The notes beneath the pieces were generated by a model that was not told where the DNA came from, made no database searches, and saw only the letters and a list, made by a program, of their open reading frames with translations. Source: Symsagittifera roscoffensis (taxonomy: Eukaryota > Xenacoelomorpha > Acoela > Convolutidae). From it: 64,000 nucleotides of DNA. Positions 26,031 through 38,842 of the stretch are shown one piece after another (the stretch's first letter is position 1; each line of letters opens with the position of its first letter). The translations under genes and the position numbers were made by a program. The DNA lies in assembly GCF_963678635.1 (NCBI RefSeq), contig NC_087062.1, positions 95,409,705 through 95,473,704 of the forward strand. The letters are read 5' to 3'.

Positions 26031-29000
26031 GAACAGGGTAGAGTCACCATTTGAACGGGGTCAAAAACGAACAAGGTCGAATCATGAGTCAAACATGGGT
26101 CGAATCGTGGTTCGAATTCGCCGAAACCTGAGTCGAGCTGTGTTGAATCATGAGTCGATCGCGGTCGATTTTTGGGTCGACCGAGGTCAAATCATGAGTC
26201 GAATATGATCAAATCATGAGACGATCAGGGTCGATCGAGTCGGAAAGATTCGAATCATTGGTCAACAGGCTCGAGTCGTGAGATGAACGAGGTCGAATCA
26301 TGAGTCAAACAGGCTCTTATCTTGAATAGAACAGGGTCGAATCATAAGTCAATTAGGATCGAATCATGATTTGAATTTGGCCGAAACGTGGGTCGAGCCG
26401 GGTCAAATCATGACTCGAACAGGGTCAAATTTTGGGTCAAACAGGGTCGAATCATGAAACGAACAGGGTAGAGTCACCATCTGAACGGTTTCAAAATCAA
26501 ACAAGGTCGATTGCTGAATCGAACAGGGTTGAATCATGAGTCAAACAATTGAACGGTGTCGAGAGCCGAACATGGACAAATGATGGTTTGAACAGGGTCG
26601 AATCATGAGTCAAACAGGGTCGAATCATGAGCCAAACTGGATCGAATCTTGAGAAGAACAATTTCGAGTCATGAGTCGAATATGATCATATCATCAAATC
26701 ATGGGTCGGACTGGGTCGAATCATGAGTCAAGTTGGTTCGAGTCATGAGTCAAACAGAGTCGAATCATGAGTCGAATATGATCAAATCATGAGACGAACA
26801 AGATCGATCGAGTCGAAAAGAGTCGAATCATAGGTCAAACAGGGTCGAGTCGTGAGTTGAACGGGGTCGAAAGTCAAACAAGTTCAAACCATTGGCCGAC
26901 CAGGGTCGAATCATGGGTCAAAGAGGGTCGTATCTTGAATCAAACAAGGTCCAATTAAGAGTCAAACAGTGTCGAATCATAAGTCAATTAGGATGGAATC
27001 ATGATTCGAATTTGGCTGAAATCTGGGTCGAGCCGGGTCAAAATATGACTCGAACGGGGTCGACCTTTGTGTCGAACAGGGTCGACTCATGAGTCAAACA
27101 GGATCGAATCATGAAACGAACAGGGTAGAGTCACCATCTGAACGGTTTCAAAATCAAACATGGTCGATTGCTGAATCGAACAGGGTTGAATCATGAGTCA
27201 AACAGTTGAACGGGGTCGAGAATCGAACATGGTCAAATGATGGTTCGAACAGGGTCGAATCATGAGTCAAACAGGGTCGAATCATGAGCCAAACAGGATC
27301 GAATCTTGAGAAGAACAGTTTCGATTCATGAGTCGAATATGATCAAATTAACAAATCATGGGTCGGACTGGGTCGAATCATGAGTCAAATTGGTTCGAGT
27401 CATGAGTCAAACAGAGTCGAATCATGAGTCGAATATGATCAAATAATGAGACGAACAAGGTCGATCGTGTCGAAAAGAGTCGAATCATAGGTCGGTCAAA
27501 CAGGTTCGAGTCGTGAGTTGAACGGGGTCGAAACTCAAACAAGTTCAAGCCATTTGCCGACCAGGGTCGAATCATGGGTCAAACAGGATCGTATTTTGAA
27601 TCAAACAGGGTCCAATTATGAGTCAAACAGGGTCGAATCATAAGTCAATTAGGATGGAATCATGATTCGAATTTGGCCGAAACCTGGGTCGAGCCGGGTC
27701 AAAACATGACTCGAACAGGGTCGATTTTTGTGTCAGACAGGGTAGACTCATGAGTCAAACAGGTTCGAATCGTGAAACGAACAGGGTAGAGTCACCATTT
27801 GAACGCTGAATTTGAACGATTCAGCATTCGAAAATCGAACAATTTCGAATGTTGAATCGAACAGGGTCGAATCATGAGTCAAACAGGGTCGAATCATGGT
27901 ACAAATTTGGCCGAAGAAACCTGGGTCGAGCTGGGTCGCATAATGAGTCGATCGCGGTCAAGTTTTGGGTCGAACGGTGTCAAATCATGAGACGATCAGG
28001 GTCGATCGAGTCGGAAAAAGTAGAATCATTAGACAAACAGGGTCGAGTCGCAATGTGAACGAGGTCGACTCATGAGTCAAACAAAGTCGACGACCCGTAA
28101 GTCAAACAGACTCGAATCATGAATCGAACAGGGTCAATTCATGACTCAAAAAAAGTCGAATCATTGTCAAACAGGGTCGAGTCGCGAAATGAACGAGGTC
28201 GAATCATAAGTCAAACAGGCTCGTACCATGAATCGAACAGGGTCAAATCATGACTCAAAAAGATTCGAATCATTTGTCAAACAGGGTCGAGTCGCGAAAT
28301 GAATAAGGTCGAATCATGAGTCAAACAGGCTCGTATCATAAATCGAACAGGGTCAAATCATGATTCAAACACGGTCGAATCATAAGTCAATTATGACTGA
28401 ATCATGGTTCGAATTTGGCCGAAACGTGGGTCGAGCCGGGTCAAATCATGACTCGAACAGGGTCGAATTTTGGGTCGAACAGGGTCGAATCATTAGTCAA
28501 ACAGGATCGAATCATGAAACAGATAGGGTAGAGTCACCATTTGAACGGGGTCAAAATCAAACCCTTGAATGGAATAGGGTTGAATAATGAGTCAAACAGT
28601 TGAACGGGGTCGAGAGTCGAACATGGTCAAATGCTGGTTCAAAAAAGGGTCGAATCATAAGTCAAACAGGGTCGAATCATGAGCCAAACTGGATCGAATC
28701 TTGAGAAGAGCAGTTTCGAGTCATGAGTCGAATATGATCAAATTATCAATTCATGGGTCGGACTGGGTCGAATCATGAGTCAAATTGGTTCGAGTCATGA
28801 GTCAAACAGATTCAAATCATGAGTCGAATATGATCAAATCATGCGACGAACAAGGTCGATCGAGTCAAAAAGAGTCGAATCATAGGTCAAACAGGGTCGA
28901 GTCGTGAGTTGAACGGGGTCGAAAGTCAAACAATTTCGAACCAATGGTCGACCAGGATCGAATCATGGGTCAAACACGATCGAATCATGAGTCAAACAAG

Positions 29001-32000
29001 GTGGAATCATAAGTCAATTAGGATCGAGTCATGGTTCGAACTTGGCCGAAAAGTGGGTCGAGCCGGGTCAAATCATTACTCGATCAGGGTCGAATTTTGG
29101 GTCAAACAAGGTCGAATCATTAGTCAAACAGGATCGAATCATGCAACGAACAGGGTAGAGTCACCATTTGAACGGGGTCAAAATCAAACAAGGTCGATTG
29201 CTGAATCGAACAGGGTCGAATCATGAGTCAAACAGGATCGAATTTTGAAAAGAACAGTTTCGAGTCATGAGTCGAATATGATCAAATTATCAAATCATGG
29301 GTCGAACTGGGTCGAATCATGAGTCAAATTGGTTCAAGTCATGAGTCAAACAGAGTCAAATCATTAGCCAAACAGGATCGAATCATGCAACGAACAGGGT
29401 AGAGTCACCATTTGAACGGGGTCAAAATCAAACAAGGTCGATTGCTGAATCGAACAGGGTCGAATCATGAGTCAAACACTCGAACAGGGTCGAGAGTCAA
29501 ACACAGTCAAATGATGGTTCAAAAAGGGTAGAATCATGAGTCAAACAGGGTCGAATCATAAGCCAAACAGGATCGAACTTTGAAAAGAACAGTTTCGAGT
29601 CATGAGTCGAATATGATCAAATTATCAAATCATGGGTCGGACTGGGTCGAATCATGAGTCAAATTGGTTCAAGTCATGAGTCAAACAGAGTCAAATCATT
29701 AGTCGAATATGATCAAATCATGAGACGAACAAGGTCGATCGAGTCGAAAAGAGCCGAATCATAGTTCAAACAGGGTCGAGTTGTGAGTTGAACGGGGTCG
29801 CAAGTCAAACAAGTTGAAACCATTGGTCGACCAGGGTCAAATCATGGGTCAAACACGGTCGAGTTTTGAGTCAAACAGGGTCCAATCATGAATCAAACAG
29901 GGTCGAATCATAAGTCAATTAGGATCGAATCAATGGTCGAGTTTGGCCGAACCCTGGGTCGAGCCGGGTCAAATAATGACTCGAATAGGATCGGATTTTG
30001 GGTCGAACAGTGTCGAATCATGAGTCAAACAAGATCGAATCATGAAACGAACAGGGTAGAGTCACCATTTGAACGTGGTCAAAAACAAACAAGGTCGAAT
30101 CATGAGTCAAACAGGGTCGAATCGTGGTTCAAACTTGGCTGAAACCTGGGTCGAGCTGGATTGAATCTTGAGTCGATCGCGGTCGAATTTTGGTTCGAGC
30201 GAGATCAAATGATGAGTCAAATATGATCAAACAATGAGACGATCAAGGTCGATCGAGTCGGAAGGAGTCGAATCATTGGTCAAACAGGCTCGAGTCGCGA
30301 AATGAACGAGGTTGAACCATGAGTCAAACAAGGTCGACGACTCATAAGTCAAACAGGCTCGAATCATGAATCAAACAGGGTCAAATCATGGATCAAAAAT
30401 TGTCGAATCATTGGTCAAACAGGGTCGAGTCGCGAAATGAACGACGCAGACCATAAATCAAACAGGCTCGTATCATGAATAGAATACGGTCGAATCATAA
30501 GTCAATTAGGATGGTATCATGGTTCGAATTTGGCCGAAACGTGGGTCGAGCCGGGTCAAATCATTACTCAATCAGGTTCGAATTTTGGGTCAAACAAGGT
30601 CGAATCATTAGTCAAACAGGATCGAATCATGAAACGAACAGGGTAGAGCCACCATTTGAACGGGGTCAAAATCAAACAAGGTCGATTGCTGGATCGAACA
30701 GGGTTGAATCATGAGTCAAACAGTTGAACCGGGTCGAGAGTCGAGCATGGTCAAATGATGGTTCAAACAGGGTCGAATCATGAGTCAAACAGGGTCGAAT
30801 CATGGGTCAAACAGGGTCGTATCTTGAGTCAAACAGGGTCCAATCATGAGTCAAACAGGGTCGAATCATAAGTCAATTAGGATCGAATCATGGTTCGAAT
30901 TTGGCCGAAACCTGGGTCGAGCCCGGCCAAATCATTAATCGAATAGGGTCGATTTTTGGGTCAAACAGGGTCGAATCATGAGTCAAACAGGATCGAATCA
31001 TGAAACGAACAGGGTAGAGTCACCATTTGAACGGGATCAAAAACAAACAAGGTCGAATCATGAGTCAAACAGGGTCGAATCGTGGTTCGAACTTGGCTGA
31101 AACCTGGATCGAGCTAGGTTCAATCATGAGTCGATCGCGGTCGAATTTTGGGTCGAGCGAGGTCAAACCATGAGTCGAGTAAGATCAAATCACGAGACGA
31201 TCAGGGTCGATCGAGTCGGAAACAGTCAAATCATTGGTCAAACAGGCTCGAGTCGCGAAATGAACGAGGTCGAATCATGATTCAAAAAAGGTCCACGACT
31301 CATAAGTCAAACAGGCTCGAATCATGAATCAAACAGGGTCAAATCATGACTCAAAAAGAGTCGAATCATTGGCCAAACAGGGTCGAGTCGCGAAATGAAT
31401 GAGGTAGACTCATAAGTCAAACAGGCTTGTATCATGAATAGAACAGGGTCGAGTCATAAGTCAATTAGGATCGAATCATGGTTCAAATTTTGCCGAAACG
31501 TTGATCGAATTGGGTCAATTTATGACTCGAACAGGGTCAAAATTTGGGTCGAACAGGGTCTAATCATTAGTCAAACAAGATCGAGTCATAAAACGAACAG
31601 GTTAGAGTCACCATTTGAACGCTATCAAAATCAATCAAGGTCGATTGCTGAATCGAACAGGGTTGAATCATGAGTCAAGCAGTTGAACGGGGTCGAGAGT
31701 CGAACATGGTCAATTGATGGTTCAAACAGGGTCGAATCATGAGTCAAACAGGGTCAAACCAAGCGCCAAACAGGATTAATTTTTAAGAAGAACAGTTTCG
31801 AGTCATGAGTCGAATTTGATCAAATTATCAAAAATGGGTCGGACGGGGTCGAGTCACGACTCATAAAGAGTCGAATCATGAGTCGAACAGGGTAGAATCA
31901 TGGTTCAAACAGGGTCTTATATTGAGTAAAACAGGGTCCAATCATGAGTCAAACAGAGTCGAATCATGAGTCAAACAGGATCGAATCATGAAACGAACAG

Positions 32001-33576
32001 GGTAGAGTCACCATTTGAACGGGATCAAAAACAAAACAGGGTCGAATCATGAGTCAAACAGGGTCGAATCGTGGTTCGAATTTGGCCGAAACCTGGTTCG
32101 AGCTGGGTCAAATCATGAGTCGATCGCGGTCGAATTTTGGGTCGAGCGAGGTCAAACCATGAGTCGAATATGATCAAATCATGAGACGATCAGCGTCGAT
32201 CGAGTCGGAAAGAGTCAAATCAATGGTCAAACAGGCTCGAGTCGCGAAATGAACGAGGTCGAATCATGAGTCAAAAAAGGTCGACGACTCATAAGTCAAA
32301 CAAGCTCGAATCATGAATCGAACAAGGTCAATTAATGGCTGAAAACAAGTCGAATCATGGGTCAAACAGGGTCGAAACTTGAGTCAAACAGGGTCCAATC
32401 ATGATTCAAACAGGATCGAATCATAAGTCAATTGGGATGGAATCAAGGTTCGAATTTGGCCGAAACCTGGGTCGAGACGGGTCAAATCATGACTAGAACA
32501 GGGTCGATTTTTGTGTCGAACAGGGTCGACTCATGAGTCAAACAGGGTCAAATCATTGTTCGAGTTTGGCCGAAGAAACCTGGGTCGAGCTGGGTCGAAT
32601 GATGAGACGATCAGGGTCGATCGAGTCGGAAAGAGTCGAACCATTGGTCAAACAGGGTCGAGTCGGGAAATGAACGAGGTCGAATCATGAGTCAAACAAG
32701 GTCGATGACTCATAAGTCAAACAGGCTCGAATCATGAATCGAACAGGGTCAAATCATGACTCATAAAGAGTCGAATCATTTGTCAAACAGGGTCGAGTCG
32801 CGAAATGAACGAGGTAGACTCATAAGTCAAATAGGCTCGAATCATTGTTCGAGTTTGGTCGAAACGTTGGTCGAATCGGGTCAAATCATGACTCGAACAG
32901 GGTCAAAATTTGGGTCGAACAGGGTCTAATCATGAGTCAAACAAGGTCGATGACTCATAAGTCAAACAGGCTCGAATCATGAATCGAACAGGGTCAAATC
33001 ATGACTCATAAAGAGTCGAATCATTGGCCAAACAGGGTCGAGTCGTGAAATGAACGAGGTAGACTCATAAGTCAATTAGGATGGAATCATTGTTCGAGTT
33101 TGGTCGAAACGTTGGTCGGATCGGGTCAAATCATGACTCGAACAGGGTCAAAATTTGGGTCGAACAGGGTCTAATCATTAGTCAAACAAGATCGAGTCAT
33201 AAAACGAACAGGTTAGAGTCACCATTTGAACGGTATCAAAATCAAACAAGGTCGATTGCTGAATCGAACAGGGTTGAATCATGAGTCAAGCAGTTGAACA
33301 GGGTAGAGAGTCGGACATGGTCAAATGATGGTTCAAACACGGTCGAATCATGAGTCAAACAGGGTCGAACCATGAGCCAAACAGGATCAATTTTTGAGAA
33401 GAACAGTTTCGAGTCATGAGTCGAATATGATCAAATTATCAAAGATGGGTCGGACCGGGTCGAATCACGACTCAAAAAGAGTCGAATCATGGGTCGAACA
33501 GGGTAGAATCATGGGTAAAACAGGGTCTTATATTGAGTCAAGCAGGGTCCAATCATGAGTCAAACAGGGTCGTATC

Positions 33577-36215
33577 ATGAATAGAACAGGGTCGAGTCAT
33601 AAGTCACTTATGATCGAATCATGGTTCGAATTTGGCCGAAACGCGGGTCGAGCCGGGTCAAATCATGACTCGAACAGGGTCGAATTTTGGGTCGAACAGG
33701 GTCGAATCATCAGTCAAACAGAATCGAATCATGAAACGAACAGGGTAGAGTCACCATTTGAACGGGGTCAAAATCAAACAAGGTCGAATGCTGAATCGAA
33801 CATGGTCGAATAATGAGTCAAACAGGGTCAAATCATATTTCGAGTTTGGCCGAAGAAACCTGGGTCAAGCTGGGTCGAATAATGAGTCGATCGCGGTCAA
33901 AATTTGGGTCGAATGGGGTCAAATCATGAGACGATCAGGGTCGATCGAGTCGGAAAGAGACGAATCATTGGTCAAACAGGGTCGAGTCGCAAAATGAACG
34001 AGGTCGAATCATGAGTTAAGCAAGGTCGACGACTCATAAGTCAAACAGGCTCGAACCATGAATCGAACAGGGTCAATTCATGACTCAAAAAGAGTCGAAT
34101 CACGGGTCAAACAGGGTCGAGTCTTGAGTCAAACAAGGTCCAATCATGAGTCAAACAGGGTCGAATCATAAGACAAATAGGATCGAATCATGGTTCGAAT
34201 TTGGCCGAAACCTGGGTCGAGCCGGGTCAAATCATGACTCGAACAGGGTCGAATTCTGTGTCGAACAGGGTCGAGTCCTGAGTCAAACAGGATCGAATCA
34301 TGAAACTAACAGGGTAGAGTTACCATTTGAACGGGGTCAAAATCAAACAAGGTCGAATCATGAGTCAAAAGGGTCGAATCGTGGTTCGAATTTGGCCAAA
34401 ACCTGGGTCAAATTTTGGGTCGAAGATGATCAAATCATGAGACGAACAAGGTCGATCGAGTCGAAAAGAGTCGAATCAGAGGTCAAACAGGGTCGTATTA
34501 TGAATCGAACAGCGTCAAATTATGAGTCAAACAGGGTCAAATCATGGTTTGAAATTGGCCGAAGAAATCTGGGTCGAGCTGGGTCGAATAATGAGTCGAT
34601 CGCGGTCAAATTTTGGGTCAAACGGGCTCAAATCATGAGACGATCAGGGTCGATCGAGTCGGAAAGAGGCGAAACATTGGTCAAACAGGGTCGAGTCGCG
34701 AAATGAACAAGGTCGAATCATGAGTCAAACAAGGTCGACGACTCATAAGTCAAACAGGCTCGAATCATGAATCGAACAGGGTCAATTCATGACTCAAAGG
34801 ATTCGAATCATTGGTCAAACAGGGTCGAATCGCGAAATGAACAAGGTCGAATCATAAGTCAAACTGGCTCGTATCATACATCGAACAGGGTTAAATCATG
34901 ATTCAAACAGGGTCGAATCATAAGTCAATTATGATCGAATCATGGTTCGAATTTGGCCGAAAAGCGGGTCGAGCCGGGTCAAATCATGACTCGAACAGGG
35001 TCGAATTTTGGGTCGAACAGGGTCAAATCATCAGTCAAACAGGATCGAATCATGAAACGAACAGGGTAGAGTCACCATTTGAACGGGGTCAAAATCAAAC
35101 AAGGTCAAATGCTGAATCGAACAGGGTCGAATCATGAGTCAAACAGGGTCAAATCATGTTTCGAGTTTGGCCGAAGAAACCTGGGTCGAGCTGGGTCGAA
35201 TAATGAGTCGATCGCGGTCAAAATTTGGGTCGAATGGGGTCAAATCATGAGACGATCAGGTCCGATCGAGTCGGAAAGAGTCGAATCATTGGTCACACAG
35301 GGTCGAGTCGCAAAATGAACGAGGTCGAATCATGAGTTAAGCAAGGTCGACGACTCATAAGTCAAACAGGCTCGAACCATGAATCGAACAGGGTCAATTC
35401 ATGACTCAAAAAGAGTCGAATCATGGGTCAAACAGTGTCGAATCTTGAGTCAAACAAGGTCCAATCATGAGTCCAACAGGGTCGAATCATAAGACAAATA
35501 GGATCGAATCATGGTTCGAATTTGGCCGAAACCTGGGTCAAGCCGGGTCAAATCATGACTCGAAAAGGGTCGAATTCTGTGTCGAACAGGGTCGAGTCCT
35601 GAGTCAAACAGGATCGAATCATGAAACTAACAGGGTAGAGTTACCATTTGAACGGGGTCAAAATCAAACAAGGTCGAATCATGAGTCAAACAGGGTCGAA
35701 TCGTGGTTCGAATTTGGCCGAAACCTGGGTCAAGTTTTGGGTCGAATATGATCAAATCAAGAGACGAACAAGGTCGATCGAGTCGAAAAGAGTCAAATCA
35801 GAGGTCAAACAGGGTCGAGTACTTGGTTGAACGGGGTCGAAAGTCAAACAAGTTCAAACCATTGATCGACCAGGGTCGAATCAGAAGTCAAACAGGCTCG
35901 TATTATGAATCGAACAGCGTCAAATCATGACTCAAACAGGGTCGAATCATAGTTCGAGTTTGGTTGAAACATGGATCGAACCATAAGTCAATTAGGATCG
36001 AATCATGGTTCGAATTTGGCCGAAACCTGGGTCGAGCTGGGTCAAATCATGACTCGAACAGGGTCGAATTTTGGGTCGAACCGGGTCGAGTCGCGAAATG
36101 AACGAGGTCGACTCATAAGTCAAACAGGCTCGTATACTGAATCAAATATGACCAAAAATATCAAATCATGCTTCAAACAGGGCTAAATCATGAGTCAAAT
36201 AGTGTCGAATCATGT
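33577..36215 (+). repeat. 1,321-bp higher-order repeat, two copies
   Basis: The order of variant units from about 33,577 repeats from about 34,898 with an offset of 1,321 bp. Landmarks at 33,758 and 34,146 recur at 35,079 and 35,467, each exactly 1,321 bp later, and the copies are highly similar. The first copy differs mainly near 34,380-34,700, where the second has a shorter segment. Confidence 0.8.
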
Positions 36216-38842
36216 GTCAAACAGAGTCGAATCATGAGTCGAAAATGATTAAAGCATGAGACCAACAAGGTCGATGGAGTCGAACAGAGGCGAATCATAA
36301 GTCAAACAGGGTCGAGTAGTCAGTTGAACGGGGTCGAGAGTCGAACATGGTCAAATGATGGTTGGAAAAGAGTCGAATCATGAGTCAAACAGGGTCGAAT
36401 CATGAGCAAAACAGGATCGAATCTTGAGAAGAACAGGTTCGAGTCATGAGTCGAATATGATCAAATTATCAAAGATGGGTCGGACCGGGTCGAATCATGA
36501 CTCAAAAAGAGTCAAATCCTTGGTCAAACAGGGTCGAGTCGCGAAATGAACGAAGTCCACTCATAAGTCAAACAGGCTCGTATCATGAATCGAACAGGGT
36601 CAAATCATGACTCAAACAGCATTGAATCATAGTTCAAATTTGGCCGAAACATGGATCGAGCCAGGTTGAATCATGAGTCTAAGAGGGTCAAATTTTGGGT
36701 CGAACAAGGTCTAATCATGAGTCAAACAGGATCGAATCTTGAAAAGAACAGGTTTGAATCATGATTCGAATATGATCAAATTATCAAATCACGGTTCGAA
36801 CAGGGTCAAATCATGAGTCAAATAGGGTCGAACCTTGAGAAGAACAGGGTTGAATTATGAGTCGAATATGATCAAATTATCAAATAATGTTTCGAACAGG
36901 GTCAAATCATGAGTCAAATAGGGTCGAATCATGTGTCAAACAGAGTCGAATCATTAGTCGAATATGATTAAATCATGAGACGAACGAGGTCGAGTAGTCA
37001 GTTGAGCGGGGTCGAGCGTCGAACATGGTCAAATGATTGTTGGAACAGGGTCGAATCATGATTCAAACAGGGTCGAGTCATGAGCAAAACAGGATCGAAT
37101 CTTGTGAAGAACAAGTTCGAGTCATGAGTCGAATATGATCAATTTATCAAAGATGGGTCGGACTGGGTCAAATCATGAGTCAAATTGATTCGAGTCATGA
37201 GTCAAACAGAGCCGAATCATGAGTCGAATATGATCAAATCTTGAGACGAACAAGGTCGATCGAGTCAATAAGAGTCGAATCATAGATCAAACAGGGTCGA
37301 GTAGTTAGTTGAACGGGGTCGAAAGTCAAACAAGTTCAAACCATTGATCGACCAGGGTCGAATCATGGGTCAAACAGGGTCGAATTTTGAGTCAAACAGG
37401 GTCCAATCATGATTCAAACAGGGTCGAATCATAAGTCAATTAGGATCGAATCATGGTTCGCATTTGGCCGAACCCTGGGTCGAGCCGGGTCAAATCATGA
37501 CTCGAACAGGGTCCAATTTTGTGTCGAACAGGGTCGTATCATGAGTCAAACAGGATCGAATCATGAAACGAACAGGGTAGAGTCACCATTTGAACGGGTT
37601 CAAAATCAAACAAGGTTGAATGCTGAATCGAACAAGGTCGAATCATGAGTCAAACAGGGTCAAATCATGGTTCGAGTTTGGCCGAAGAAACCTGGGTCGA
37701 GCTGGGTCGAATAATGAGACGATCAGGGTCGATCGAGTCGGAAAGAGTCGAACCATTGGTCAAACAGGGTCGAGTCGCAAAATGAACGAGGTCGAATCAT
37801 GAGTCAAACAAGTTCGATGACTCATAAGTCAAACAGGCTCGAATCATGAATCGAACAAGGTCAATTCATGACTCAAAAAAGTCGAATCATTGGTCAATTA
37901 GGGTCGAGTCGCGAAATGGACGAGGTCGATTCATAAGTCAAACAGGCTCGTATCATGAATCGAACAGGGTCAAATCATGACTCAAACAGGGTTGAATCAT
38001 AGTTCGAATTTCTTTGAAAGATGGATCGAGCCAGGTTGAATCATGAGTCTAACAGGGTCAAATTTTGGTCGAACAAAGTCAAATCATGAGTCAAACAGGA
38101 TCGAATTTTGAGAAGAGCAGGTTTGAAGTAAGAGTCGAATACGATCAAATTATCAAATCATGGTTCGATTAGGGTAAAATCATTAGTCAAATAGGGTCGA
38201 ATCTTGAGAAGAACAGGTTTGAATCATGAGTCGAATATGATCAAATCATCAAAGATGGGTCCGACCGGATCGAATCATGAGTCAATTAAGGTCGAGTCAT
38301 GAGTCAAACAGAGTCGAATCATGAGTCGAATATGATCAAATCTTGAGACGATCAAGGTCAATCGAGTCGGAAAGAGTCGAATCATTGGTCAAACAGGGTC
38401 GAATAGCGAAATGAACGAGGTCAAATCTTGAGTCAAGCAAGGTCGACGACTCATAAGTCAAACATGCTCGAATCATTTATCGAACAGGGTCAAATCATGC
38501 CTCAAACAGCGTTGAATCATAGTTCAAATTTGGTCGAAACATGGATCGAGCCAGGTTGAATCATGAGTCTAACAAGGTCAAATATTGGGTCGAACAAGAT
38601 CGAATCATGAGTCAAACAGGATCGAATCTTGAAAAGAACAGGTTTGAATCATGATTCGAATATGATCAAATTATCAAATCATGGTTCGAACAGGGTCAAA
38701 TCAGGAGTCAAATAGGGTCGAACCTTGAGAAGAACAGGGTTGAATTAAGATTCGAATATGATCAAATTATCAAATCATGTTTCGAACAGGGTCAAATCAT
38801 GAGTCAAACAGAGTCGAATCATGAGTCGAATATGATTAAATT

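Larger units (their letters stand above)
25371..38842 (+). repeat. Satellite array, right part (22-bp degenerate unit)
   Basis: About 13.5 kb of the same satellite as 1-3,110 and in the same orientation. It opens with AATCATGAGACGATCAGGG and ends at about 38,842. Basic units GGTCGAATCATGAGTCAAAC and variants such as CATGAGACGATCAGGGTCGA, AAGTCAATTAGGATCGAATC and GAATTTGGCCGAAACCTGGG alternate in a recurring order. Many units contain TGAGTCA, or TGACTCA in the variants. It is interrupted once near 25,890-26,030. Plus-strand ORFs up to 186 codons (34,146-34,706) are read-through of imperfect repeats. Confidence 0.95.

Noticed and set aside
34146-34706. 186-codon plus-strand ORF and many similar ORFs in the satellite
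   Set aside because: They are translations of the 22-bp repeat in shifting frames; the same peptide words recur wherever the repeat lacks a stop, with no independent coding signal.
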